From NCBI RefSeq assembly GCF_051201665.1, contig NZ_CP179210.1, positions 1,488,001 through 1,552,000 of the forward strand: DNA of 64,000 nt. Direction: 5' to 3'. The notes below the pieces were generated by a model. It did not search any database. It had not been told where the DNA came from and worked only from the letters and a program-made list of their open reading frames with translations. A program made the position numbers and the translations under genes. The stretch comes from Psychrobium sp051201665 (lineage in GTDB: Bacteria > Pseudomonadota > Gammaproteobacteria > Enterobacterales > Psychrobiaceae). Of the stretch, positions 26,518-35,239 are shown piece by piece (the first letter of the stretch is position 1; each line of letters opens with the position of its first letter).

Positions 26518-27091
26518 CAATGGCAATGGCTCGCCAAAACAAGTTAAAGGCATTATCACGATAGTCACTGTTGGCTATTAATGATGGATTATTAATAAAA
26601 AATAGACCGCTAGCGATCATCTGAGATTGGCAATGATCTAACAATAAATCGAGCGGGTATTTCACAATAATCTCTTGTGATTGGCCAAGCGTAATCATCA
26701 ACTCTAAAATAGATAATTCCGTTTTCATGGCTTTAATTCGTTGTGTTTGTGGCAGGGCACTTTCTGTCGCTACTTGCTGAAAGAAAATCAGTTGGCAGGG
26801 GTGTGAAATTGCCCAATCTAGTGCCAAATGCCACAAAGACTCGACTTGTTGTCTAAGTGGTTGTGACAACAAATCATCACTTAATACTAACGCGCTGGCC
26901 AACTGCTGTTTACTGGTAATATATAATGCAGATACCAGCGATTGTTTATTGTCAAAATGATGAAATAAGGTGCCATTAGCAACGCCCGCATGTTTGGCAA
27001 TAGACGCGGTAGAGGTGCTGTGAATGCCTTGTTCACTAAACAGCGTTAACGCGCTGCTCAGCAACAGATCACGTTTGGTTACTTTACTCAT
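26510..27091 (-). CDS. TetR/AcrR family transcriptional regulator
   Basis: 193-residue repressor-type regulator. The N-terminal helix-turn-helix (residues about 8-50) contains LLSSALTLFSEQGIHSTSTA, then IAKHAGVANGTLFHHFDNKQ, a clear TetR DNA-recognition block. The C-terminal ligand domain is not assignable. Its start codon touches the stop of the aldehyde dehydrogenase gene (TAATG-type junction), so the enzyme and regulator are translationally coupled; it probably controls its own operon in response to an aldehyde or related compound. This last point is inference. Confidence 0.9.
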   Translation of the reverse strand: MSKVTKRDLLLSSALTLFSEQGIHSTSTASIAKHAGVANGTLFHHFDNKQSLVSALYITSKQQLASALVLSDDLLSQPLRQQVESLWHLALDWAISHPCQLIFFQQVATESALPQTQRIKAMKTELSILELMITLGQSQEIIVKYPLDLLLDHCQSQMIASGLFFINNPSLIANSDYRDNAFNLFWRAIAIDA

Positions 27092-28527
27092 TAGCGCACA
27101 AACACCTTAATCATTAATTTTTGAATCCAAGTGCCATACGGCGGAAAAACAAGTTTACCGGTGTTGAGTTTACCCCGTGACAATACCGTTTTAGCTTTTG
27201 AAAAGGTTAAGAAGCCTTCGCGGCCATGATAGTGTCCCATGCCAGACTCTCCAACGCCGCCAAAGGGCGCATCGTCGGCGGCAACATGCATAATGGTATC
27301 GTTGATACAGACACCGCCAGAATGAGTGTTGTCGAGTAAATAACGCTGGGTTGATTTATCAAAACTCATGATATAAAGCGCCAGTGGGTGAGGGCGCTTG
27401 GCAATATAATTAACAACGTCGGTGAGTTCGTCATAGGGTAAAATCGGTAAAATCGGACCAAAAATCTCTTGTTGCATTAACAACATATCGTCACTGGTGT
27501 CAGTGACCAATTGCGTTGCCATATTGCGGGATGCTTTATCAACAACCAAGTCATTAACGGGTGTAATCGTTGCGCCCTTTGTTTGTGCATCATCAAGCCA
27601 TGACAACAAACGTTGGTGCTGGGTATCATTAATTATGTTGCCGTAGTCTTCTCGCTGTTCTTTGTTGCCATACATGGCGACAAATTGTTTTTTGTATTCA
27701 GTGACAAACTCATCAATCTTGTCACGCGGACAAAATACGTAATCGGGGGCTATACAAATTTGCCCTGCGTTTAAACATTTTCCAAAAATGAGCCGTTCAA
27801 CTGCCGTTGCAATAGGAATGTCAGGCGCGACAATTGCTGGTGATTTCCCGCCAAGTTCAAGGGTTACTGGCGTTAGGTTTTCTGCGGCGGCGCGCATCAC
27901 GTGACGTCCAACAGTGGTTGAGCCTGTAAAAATTAAATGGTCAAACGCCAGTGCCGAAAATTGGGCGGCTACATCCGCTTCGCCCTCGACAACAGCGACT
28001 TGATCGTTGCTAAATACACTAGTAAGCATCGCAATAATGGCTTGATTGGTATGAGGTGTGAATTCAGACAGCTTTAGCATTGCACGATTTCCCGCGGCAA
28101 GTGCGGTAATGAGTGGACTAATGGAAAGCATTACTGGGAAGTTCCACGGCACCATAATACCGATCACCCCTAACGGCTGGTATTCAACACGTACAGTCGC
28201 TGGTGATAACAATAATCCTGCATGACGCCGACTTGGCTTCATCCACTTTTTTAACCGTTTAATGGTGTAATTGATATTCATCACACACGGCAGAATATCG
28301 CCAATCAATGAATCGTTTGTCGGACGCTTACCGTAATCTTGTGCCATCGCATCAATCAACGCCGGTTGATGTTCAAGTAATGCTGACTTTAACTGCTTTA
28401 GTACATCAATACGTTGCTGCGCACTTGGCATCGGAGCACTGACAAAGGCTTGTTTTTGCGTTTTTAGTATGTCCTGAAGCGCAATAGTGCTATTAATTGG
28501 CGTAACATCTTGTGAAGTGGCGGTCAT
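27091..28527 (-). CDS. Aldehyde dehydrogenase, coniferyl-aldehyde dehydrogenase-like
   Basis: NAD(P)-dependent aldehyde dehydrogenase of about 478 residues. It has PLGVIGIMVPWNFPVML, the glutamate motif VTLELGGKSPAIV and the catalytic cysteine in NAGQICIAPDYVF. The C-terminal half HSGGVCINDTIMHVAADDAPFGGVGESGMG and the hydrophobic end resemble the CalB-like subgroup that oxidises aromatic or long-chain aldehydes. I start at the ATG 28527, not the upstream TTG at 28539. First gene of the operon with TetR and DUF1294 genes. Confidence 0.9.
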   Translation of the reverse strand: MTATSQDVTPINSTIALQDILKTQKQAFVSAPMPSAQQRIDVLKQLKSALLEHQPALIDAMAQDYGKRPTNDSLIGDILPCVMNINYTIKRLKKWMKPSRRHAGLLLSPATVRVEYQPLGVIGIMVPWNFPVMLSISPLITALAAGNRAMLKLSEFTPHTNQAIIAMLTSVFSNDQVAVVEGEADVAAQFSALAFDHLIFTGSTTVGRHVMRAAAENLTPVTLELGGKSPAIVAPDIPIATAVERLIFGKCLNAGQICIAPDYVFCPRDKIDEFVTEYKKQFVAMYGNKEQREDYGNIINDTQHQRLLSWLDDAQTKGATITPVNDLVVDKASRNMATQLVTDTSDDMLLMQQEIFGPILPILPYDELTDVVNYIAKRPHPLALYIMSFDKSTQRYLLDNTHSGGVCINDTIMHVAADDAPFGGVGESGMGHYHGREGFLTFSKAKTVLSRGKLNTGKLVFPPYGTWIQKLMIKVFVR

Positions 28528-28661
28528 AACGTAACCCAAATTGACTGATTAGTCGGTCTATTAAACGTTATAATAAATAGAGATACAAGTAATACTTGTC
28601 TAACAGATTGAAAGGGAAGTTCGTGGGCTCGTACTGGTGATAGAGCCCAAGGTGATATTTG

Positions 28662-29127
28662 CTACTGTTTTAACACAACTTGCTGTTTGTAATTATCAAA
28701 GTAGCTTACTATTTGGGCTGGTGGCTGAGGTTTTTCAAAGAAGTAGCCTTGGCCAAATTTACAACCTAACTGTTGCAATAAGGCTTGTTGTTCGTGATGT
28801 TCAATACCTTCTGCAAGTACGTCAAGGCCTAACACATTGCCGAGTTCGATAATGTGTCGAATAAATTCTTGGTCAATTTCTGTGTGACAAAGGTTGTCGA
28901 TAAGGCTTTTGTCGAGCTTGAGCTTGTCAATAACATTGTGTAATCGGCGTATGAGGCTTAGTGACGAATAGCCAACCCCGAAATCGTCTATGGCAATGTG
29001 AATGCCTAGCGCTTTTACTTGGCGTACATGATTAATGAGGTTGTTAATGTTGTTGATACTGGTGGTTTCAGTCACTTCAATTTCAATTAAATTTGCAGGG
29101 CAGGCGCTGGTGTCGATAATTTGCGTT
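28662..29127 (-). pseudogene. Truncated EAL-domain protein (C-terminal half only)
   Basis: The minus-strand reading contains the second half of a c-di-GMP phosphodiesterase (EAL) domain: NLIEIEVTETTSI, IAIDDFGVGYSSLSLIRR, DKLKLDKSLIDNL and VLAEGIEHHEQQALLQQLGC, ending GQGYFFEKPQ. The N-terminal half with the EAL motif itself is missing: upstream the frame runs straight into the end of a MITE-like repeat at 29128, and beyond that repeat nothing related is found. An isolated ATG at 29075 would give 137 residues but the catalytic domain would be incomplete, so I call it a pseudogene. Confidence 0.85.
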
Positions 29128-29289
29128 ATACCAATTGCATTAAGTAAGTGATCTTGTTGTGCGTAGAGAAAATCAGCTAAAACAAGGCGCTCGATTGACT
29201 AATAGCTGGCTATTAGGATTGAGAGCAACGCCATTTTAGTTAATTTTAACAAGTACAAGTGGGCAAATATTTAATGCAATTAATGGTAT
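29128..29289 (-). repeat. MITE-like palindromic repeat, copy C (inverted)
   Basis: Same element as copies B and D but in the opposite orientation, bounded by ATACCAATTGCATTAA and TTAATGCAATTAATGGTAT. One end coincides with the break in the EAL-domain gene. The sequence is nearly identical to the other recent copies. Confidence 0.9.
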
Positions 29290-29440
29290 TAGCACTAACT
29301 GTAGTAGGGGATTTCGATTTTGCTGGAAAAATATGAAAGAAAAATGCAATGAATATTTAAACAGGAGTTTAATTCTGGTCAGGTTGGTTTGTTGGGTTTT
29401 TGTTTGTTTTAAGTTAAATATCTTATTGGGGGTGGCTGTA
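29290..29440. other. Gene-poor stretch between repeat copy C and the aminotransferase terminator
   Basis: AT-rich with runs of T and G; I see no gene, no EAL-related sequence and no further structure. Confidence 0.4.
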
Positions 29441-29442
29441 TA

Positions 29443-29472
29443 AAAAGACACTAAATTCACTTAGTGTCTTTT
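29443..29472 (-). terminator. Terminator of the aminotransferase gene
   Basis: Perfect 12-bp stem AAAAGACACTAA (29443-29454) and TTAGTGTCTTTT (29461-29472), loop of 6, followed on the minus strand by TTTTTATA. Confidence 0.88.
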
Positions 29473-29500
29473 GTGTGATCAAGATCAACTTTTGTTAGTG

Positions 29501-30691
29501 TTACGCAATGACTTTGGCGATAGATTGCGCAAGATATTTGACGTTGTCTTTACTAATACCCGCAATAGATATTCGGCTCGAATCAACCATGTAAATGCTG
29601 TAATCACTGATTAAGGTGCTAACTTGTTCAGGGGTTATACCTAAAAACGAAAACATGCCTGATTGTTTGGTAATAAAGCTAAAGTCTCTCTCTACGCCAA
29701 CTGCCTTTAGTGCGTCGACTAACAGATGACGATTGTTGCTAATGCGCTCACGCATGATGGTAAGCTCGTCGTGCCATTGCGCCGTTAAATCGCTATTAGA
29801 CAAAATAGTGCTTACTAGCGCGGCACCATGTGCAGGTGGCATTGAGTAAATGCTACGAACAACTGAAAGTACGACTGAGTGAGCTACATCTGCGGTTGCA
29901 GGATCCTTGGCAATCAGTGTAAAACCACCAACCCGCTCGCGGTAGAGCCCAAAGTTTTTTGAGCAAGAGCTACATAGTAATAATTCGTCAAGTTCTTGAG
30001 CCATAAGGCGAGGGCCGTAGGCGTCTTCGTCTAATCCTAAACCAAAACCTTGATAGGCCATATCAATGAGCGGTGTAAAACCGTTTTGTTTGGCAAGTTG
30101 GGTGACTTGTTGCCATTGCTCTTTTGATAGATCCATACCGCTTGGGTTGTGGCAACATGCGTGGAGTAATACAACATCACCCGCTGGCACTGCCGCGAGG
30201 GTTGTTAGCATGGCATCAAAATCGAGGGATTTTGATTCGTAATTATAGTAAGGATAAGACTCGATGGTTAACCCAGCAGCACTAAAAAGGCCATTGTGAT
30301 TTGCCCATGTTGGGTTTGATAACCAAATTTTCGCATTAGGTTTACAGGCTTTAATAAACTCACCAGCAACGCGCAGTGAACCCGTACCGCCAGGTGTTGA
30401 TATGGTACGCGCTCGATTATCTCGAACGGCTTGGTGTTGACCAAAAATTAATTGGGTCATGTGTTCATTAAATGCCGCTTCACCGGTTGGCCCAATATAA
30501 ATTTTAGACATTTCTGTATCGGTGCGTTGACGCTCCGCAGTTTTTACGCAATCTAAGATAGGAGTGTGTCCATTGTCATCTTTAAAAACGCCGACACCCA
30601 AATCAACTTTTTGTGGGTTGGTGTCTTCACCATAGGCCTTTAGGAGCCCTAAAATGGGATCGGCAGGCAAAGGGGATAATTGCTCTAACAT
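29501..30691 (-). CDS. Aromatic/aspartate amino acid aminotransferase
   Basis: Pyridoxal-phosphate aminotransferase of class I, 396 residues, closest in pattern to AspC/TyrB. Family blocks are KVDLGVGVFKDDNG, TPGGTGSLRVAGEF, LSNPTWANH, HACCHNPSGMDL, the PLP lysine in SSCSKNFGLYRERVG, and the carboxylate-binding arginine in SRISIAGI. It interconverts aspartate or aromatic amino acids with their oxo-acids; which one cannot be told by eye. The start ATG has AGGAAAA upstream. It follows fabV on the same strand with a terminator between them. Confidence 0.92.
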   Translation of the reverse strand: MLEQLSPLPADPILGLLKAYGEDTNPQKVDLGVGVFKDDNGHTPILDCVKTAERQRTDTEMSKIYIGPTGEAAFNEHMTQLIFGQHQAVRDNRARTISTPGGTGSLRVAGEFIKACKPNAKIWLSNPTWANHNGLFSAAGLTIESYPYYNYESKSLDFDAMLTTLAAVPAGDVVLLHACCHNPSGMDLSKEQWQQVTQLAKQNGFTPLIDMAYQGFGLGLDEDAYGPRLMAQELDELLLCSSCSKNFGLYRERVGGFTLIAKDPATADVAHSVVLSVVRSIYSMPPAHGAALVSTILSNSDLTAQWHDELTIMRERISNNRHLLVDALKAVGVERDFSFITKQSGMFSFLGITPEQVSTLISDYSIYMVDSSRISIAGISKDNVKYLAQSIAKVIA

Positions 30692-30847
30692 AGTGATTTT
30701 CCTAATTGAGATAGGCGTAATGCCGTAATAAATTCGATGCAGCTAATCTAACGTAGTTTTGCGGTGGTGAACACCGTTTATTGAATCAATTGTTGAAATA
30801 TTTTGTTGGGGTGTTGTGAAGTGGTGTGTAAAGAAAAAATGACGATA

Positions 30848-30881
30848 AAAAACCTCAACCAGTAATACCGATTGAGGTTTT
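30848..30881 (-). terminator. Terminator of fabV
   Basis: AAAACCTCAA (30849-30858) and TTGAGGTTTT (30872-30881) with a 13-nt loop, followed by T residues on the minus strand, 20 bases after the fabV stop. Confidence 0.83.
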
Positions 30882-30900
30882 AAAGAACGATTAAGCAGGG

Positions 30901-32100
30901 TTAGATTGCTTTAACGTCAAAGTCGACAAGGGTGTCAACATCAGCGTCGTAATCAACGCCGTCAACTTCAAAGCCGAAGAGTTGTAAAAACTCTTTTTTG
31001 TAACCAGCGTAATCCGTTAAGTCAAACAGGTTTTCTGTTGTTACTTGTGGCCAAATGTCACGACAAGCTTGTTGTACGTCGTCACGTAATTCACAGTCAT
31101 CAAGACGGAAACGGTTTTTGTCATCAACGTTTACTTCGCTGCCGCCATTATATAATTGCGTGCTAAATAAGCGGAACACTTGATCCATACAGCTTTCATG
31201 AATGCCTTTTTCTTTCATGATTTTAAACGCCATTGCAATGTATAGTGGCATCACAGGAATGGCTGAACTTGCTTGTGTTACAACACTCTTTAACACAGCA
31301 ACATTTGCTTGGCCGCCAGTTGCTGATAGTTTGTTGTTAAGTTCTGTCGCTGCGCGATCCAAATCTTCTTTTGCCTTACCAAGTGCACCGTCCCAATAGA
31401 TAGGCCATGTTAACTCAGTACCAATGTAGCTGTAGGCAACAGTTTTACACGTATCACTTAATACGCCTGCCTCGTGAAGTGTATTAACCCAAAGTTCCCA
31501 ATCTTGACCACCCATAACGGTAATAGTGTCTTCGATTTCTTGCTCTGTTGCTGGTTCAACTGACGCTTCGATGATGGTGTCTTTGTTGGTATCAATCGCC
31601 GTAGATGTGTAAGTATCACCAATTGGTTTTAGGCATGAACGCACGATGTCGCCAGTTTCTGGCATTTTACGTACAGGTGCGGCAAGTGAGTAGATGATCA
31701 GGTCAATTTGGCCCAAATCTTCTTTAATGGCGTCGATAACTTTTGCTTTCGCTTCGTGAGAAAACGCATCGCCGTTAAAGCTTTTTGCATATAAGCCTGC
31801 ATCTGTCGCTGCTTTATCAAATGTTGCTGCGTTGTAGTAACCGGCACTGCCTGGCTTGCGCTCTGTTGGTTCTTTTTCAAAGAATACACCGATGGTGTTG
31901 GCACCGCCGCCAAATGCAGCGCTGATACGAGAAGGCATTCCGTAACCACTTGATGAACCAATGACTAATACGTTTTTTGGGGCATCTTGTAATTTTGGTT
32001 GCGCTTTAGTGAATTCAATTTGATTTAGAATGTTAGCTTCACAACCCTTTGGGTGAGTGGTCGTACAAATGAAACCACGAATTTTAGGCTTAATAATCAT
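30901..32100 (-). CDS. fabV: Enoyl-ACP reductase FabV (trans-2-enoyl-CoA reductase)
   Basis: NADH-dependent reductase that completes each fatty-acid elongation cycle; the FabV class is typically insensitive to triclosan. The 399-residue protein begins MIIKPKIRGFICTTTHPKGC, the FabV signature, has the nucleotide-binding VIGSSSGYGMPSRI, and the Tyr-x8-Lys active site in YWDGALGKAK (longer spacing than the FabI type). It lies about 4.9 kb from the fab operon, not in it, and no fabI is seen in the window. Confidence 0.95.
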   Translation of the reverse strand: MIIKPKIRGFICTTTHPKGCEANILNQIEFTKAQPKLQDAPKNVLVIGSSSGYGMPSRISAAFGGGANTIGVFFEKEPTERKPGSAGYYNAATFDKAATDAGLYAKSFNGDAFSHEAKAKVIDAIKEDLGQIDLIIYSLAAPVRKMPETGDIVRSCLKPIGDTYTSTAIDTNKDTIIEASVEPATEQEIEDTITVMGGQDWELWVNTLHEAGVLSDTCKTVAYSYIGTELTWPIYWDGALGKAKEDLDRAATELNNKLSATGGQANVAVLKSVVTQASSAIPVMPLYIAMAFKIMKEKGIHESCMDQVFRLFSTQLYNGGSEVNVDDKNRFRLDDCELRDDVQQACRDIWPQVTTENLFDLTDYAGYKKEFLQLFGFEVDGVDYDADVDTLVDFDVKAI

Positions 32101-32295
32101 CGATTTAACTCTTATCTTTTGGTTAGATTAATGTGGGTTTTGGAAATTGTTGGCTACTATACAGCATTTTTTTGAAGTGGCTGCTCTGATTAGTTAATTT
32201 CTTTCCAAATCAACGCGCTTAGCGCTGTTATTACGCTGGTTATATAGTAGCTGGTGGGTTAGAATTTGGCGGAATTTATTAAAATCGAGAAATTT

Positions 32296-32979
32296 ATGTC
32301 GTTATTAAAAGTTGTTAAAGCGAGCTCTTTAATGGTGTTACTCGCTGGCACCATCGCGTGTTCACCGTCTGCTGAAGAAACTGTTAAAGAGACTGCTGTT
32401 AGTTTTCAATTGGGAAAAGACTATGAAGTGGTGCGCAAAACACCATCAAAGAGCCCACAGATCATCGAGCACTTTTCTTTATATTGTGACCATTGTTATA
32501 GCACTGAACCATTAATTAAGTCGCTAAAAAGCTCGTTGGCTAAAGACGTAGCCTTTAAACGTTCACATGTGCTTTTCTTGCCATCACAACGCCCTGATTG
32601 GGGAAAAACAATGACTTTTGGGGTTGCGGCAGCGCAGAAGTTAGGAGTGGAAGAGGTATTTGTGGCAACGGTTTTTGATAGTCATTTTGTGCAAGAAAAG
32701 TTTCTTGGTGAATACGCTCAATTACGTGACATCTTTGGGACCTTAGGCGTTGATGCTCAAACGTTTAAAAATACAATGAATAGCGAAGAAACCGTCGATG
32801 TAGTGCGCGCCATGGCGAATAAAGCCTCTGATGATAAAGTACGTTTTACGCCAGATTTTATTGTTAATGATAAGTACCGTGTGTTGTTGTCTAATGTGCC
32901 AAAAGCAGCGAAAGAAAACGGTATGACGACCGAAAAGCAATTAGATAAACTTGTGGCGTTTTTATTGACGAATCCGTAA
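32296..32979 (+). CDS. DsbA-like thioredoxin-fold lipoprotein
   Basis: Periplasmic thiol oxidoreductase of the DsbA family, 227 residues. The N-terminus has a hydrophobic segment ending LLAGTIAC, a lipobox, so it is probably membrane-anchored. The active site is CDHC (LYCDHCYSTE) and the cis-proline is in RFTPDFIVN. The rest is helical and shorter than a canonical DsbA-plus-tail. I start at 32296 (MSLLKVVKAS). Together with dsbB elsewhere in the window it fits the disulfide pathway, but the lipoprotein form suggests a dedicated substrate; that is inference. Confidence 0.87.
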   Translation: MSLLKVVKASSLMVLLAGTIACSPSAEETVKETAVSFQLGKDYEVVRKTPSKSPQIIEHFSLYCDHCYSTEPLIKSLKSSLAKDVAFKRSHVLFLPSQRPDWGKTMTFGVAAAQKLGVEEVFVATVFDSHFVQEKFLGEYAQLRDIFGTLGVDAQTFKNTMNSEETVDVVRAMANKASDDKVRFTPDFIVNDKYRVLLSNVPKAAKENGMTTEKQLDKLVAFLLTNP

Positions 32980-33001
32980 CGCTGTTTGATTGTTTTTTCA
33001 T

Positions 33002-33033
33002 AAGGCGCTTAATGTATTAAGCGCCTTTTTTTG
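33002..33033 (+). terminator. Terminator of the DsbA-like gene
   Basis: AAGGCGCTTAA (33002-33012) and TTAAGCGCCTT (33017-33027) with a TGTA loop, followed by T residues. It lies just before the convergent GGDEF-EAL gene end. Confidence 0.9.
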
Positions 33034-33039
33034 TTGCTA

Positions 33040-35172
33040 TCAAATAACCGGCGTTTGCGGAATATTAGAAAAGTTTTGTTCCACTATCCATTGCTCTAAA
33101 TTACTCGAACTCTGCGGCCTCGAGAAAAAGTACCCTTGTAAGTAATTGACTTTGTTGGCAATGAGGAATTGACGTTGTTCATCGGTTTCAACACCTTCAG
33201 CGGTCACTTGTAAATTTAAACTGTGGGCCAAATTGATAGTGGCTTTTACAATCGATTCATCACCGGGATCTTCGCCAATACCGTTTACAAAATACTGATC
33301 AACTTTTAATGTATTGAGTGGTAGTTTTGATAAATAGGTGAGTGAGCTATAACCCGTACCAAAATCATCAATCGCGATTTTTACGCCTAAGTCACGTAAT
33401 TGTGTTAGCACGACAATCGCATGCTCGACATCATTCATCATGGTGTATTCAGTGATTTCCACTTCTAAACACTCAGGCGGTAGATTGGTTTGAGCCAATA
33501 CGTCTTGAATGGTTTTTACCAGTGATTTTTCACTGAGTTGTCTAACTGATACATTGACCGCGACTGTCGTATTTTCAGCGACAATGCCTTCATCAATCCA
33601 CTTTTTATTTTGGGCACATGCCATTTCAAGCATTTGTTTGCCCAATTCAACGACCAGTCCCGTTTCTTCGACAAGCTCGATAAAATCATCAGGAAATACC
33701 ATTCCTCGTGTAGGGTGCTGCCAGCGAACTAGCGCTTCATACCCAGTTAAATCACCATTTGAAGCGATTTTAGGTTGGTAATGGCTTTCAAATTGACGTT
33801 CTTTAAGTGCAATAATTAACTCTTTTTCAAGGGTATCTTTTGCAAGTACTCGTTCTTGCATTTCTCGAGAGAAGAATTGGAAATTGTTTCGACCAGTACC
33901 TTTAGCATGATACATCGCAGTATCTGCAGATTTGATAAGCTCTTTTATGTCCTTACCACCTTCAGGGAAGGTTGTAATACCAATGCTTGCGCCAACTGTT
34001 AGGGTGCAGCTACCGAGTTGATGAGGCTTTTTGAAGGACTCCAATACTTTGTTAGCAACGCGTCCTGCGTCATCAGATTTTCTAATTACAGGTAGAATAA
34101 TGCCAAATTCATCACCACCCAGACGGGCAACTAAATCACCTTGGCGTAAACATTCTGCTAAACGAGCTGACACCGATTGTAGTAATTTATCACCAACATC
34201 ATGCCCTAAGGTGTCATTAACACGTTTAAAGTCATCCATGTCGAGCATGAGCAAAGCTAAGTTACCATTGTCACGGACTCGTTCTTGAAGACTAACGCGT
34301 AAAAACTCATGGAAGAGTGCACGGTTGGGCAATTGGGTTAACGAGTCTTCTTGTGCCAAACGAATAAGCTCATCTTCAGCCCACTTACGTTCAGTAATAT
34401 CTTGGAATGAAAATACACCGCCGTCTTGAATGTGTTCAGTGAATCCGGACATTGAAAACTCAACCGGAAAAGTGGTGCAGTCTTGACGTTTTAATAAATA
34501 ATCACAGTTTCTAATTTGGGCGTGTGAGCCTGATTCGTTAGTTTGAGTAAAATCGTCCCATTGAATCGGTGGCTGTTTTTGATCAAGATGAAATAAATCA
34601 AATAACTTTGATTTGGCTACCTGTGGCAGAGTCATACCAAGCAACCGCAGCGCAGTTGGATTTGCCCAATCAATAATACCTTGGCTGTTAAATGAAATAA
34701 TTCCTTCGGTGATACAGTCAAGGACTGTTTCGTTGTGCGCCGCCATTTTTTTATTTTTTTGAACGGCTTCTTCTAATTCAATACGTTGTTTTTCAAGCTC
34801 TAAAAATACTTTTACTTTACTTAATAGCACACCAGGAGCAATGGGTTTAAATAAGTAATCTACCGCGCCTGATTCATATGCTTGCTCAACAAACTGGCGC
34901 TCCTTGGAAATTGCAGTGACGAAAATGACTGGCACATTTTTGGTGTCGTCATAGTCTCGCATTAGACTCACCGCTTCAAAGCCGTCCATGCCAGGCATCT
35001 GCACATCCATTAAGATCAATGCAAATTGTTGTCGGAGAACTTGAGACAACGCCTCTTCTCCCGAGATGGCGCGGGTGAGAGAAGCATTGAGCGGCTTCAA
35101 TGTTTGCTCCAATGCAAACAAGTTCTCTGGTCTGTCATCGACCAGTAATATTTTCGGTCGCTGGTGTTCCAT
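33040..35172 (-). CDS. Response regulator with PAS, GGDEF and EAL domains
   Basis: About 710 residues in four parts: a receiver domain (ILLVDDRPEN, phospho-aspartate in LILMDVQMPGMDG, lysine in DYLFKPI), a coiled linker, a PAS domain (GIIDWANPTALRLLG), a GGDEF diguanylate cyclase domain with intact RLGGDEFG, and an EAL phosphodiesterase domain with YEALVRWQHP and DDFGTGYSS. Both output domains look catalytically competent. I start at MEHQRPKILL because AAGGA lies 7 bases before that ATG; the upstream ATG at 35187 contains this site. It is the third gene of the hybrid kinase-CheR operon and is the probable output. Confidence 0.93.
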   Translation of the reverse strand: MEHQRPKILLVDDRPENLFALEQTLKPLNASLTRAISGEEALSQVLRQQFALILMDVQMPGMDGFEAVSLMRDYDDTKNVPVIFVTAISKERQFVEQAYESGAVDYLFKPIAPGVLLSKVKVFLELEKQRIELEEAVQKNKKMAAHNETVLDCITEGIISFNSQGIIDWANPTALRLLGMTLPQVAKSKLFDLFHLDQKQPPIQWDDFTQTNESGSHAQIRNCDYLLKRQDCTTFPVEFSMSGFTEHIQDGGVFSFQDITERKWAEDELIRLAQEDSLTQLPNRALFHEFLRVSLQERVRDNGNLALLMLDMDDFKRVNDTLGHDVGDKLLQSVSARLAECLRQGDLVARLGGDEFGIILPVIRKSDDAGRVANKVLESFKKPHQLGSCTLTVGASIGITTFPEGGKDIKELIKSADTAMYHAKGTGRNNFQFFSREMQERVLAKDTLEKELIIALKERQFESHYQPKIASNGDLTGYEALVRWQHPTRGMVFPDDFIELVEETGLVVELGKQMLEMACAQNKKWIDEGIVAENTTVAVNVSVRQLSEKSLVKTIQDVLAQTNLPPECLEVEITEYTMMNDVEHAIVVLTQLRDLGVKIAIDDFGTGYSSLTYLSKLPLNTLKVDQYFVNGIGEDPGDESIVKATINLAHSLNLQVTAEGVETDEQRQFLIANKVNYLQGYFFSRPQSSSNLEQWIVEQNFSNIPQTPVI

Positions 35173-35239
35173 GGCTAATTCCTTCATTTAACAAATATCC
35201 GTTATTTGACTAAGTCCTTTTAGCTATAAAAGGCTATAA

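Noticed and set aside
28624..28650. GGGCTC/GAGCCC hairpin as terminator of the EAL fragment
   Set aside because: A 6-bp stem with a 12-base-plus loop and no T tail on either strand.
29236..29460. 74-codon minus-strand ORF next to the aminotransferase
   Set aside because: Its C-terminus is encoded by repeat copy C and matches the end of the ORF over copy D, so it only reflects the repeat.
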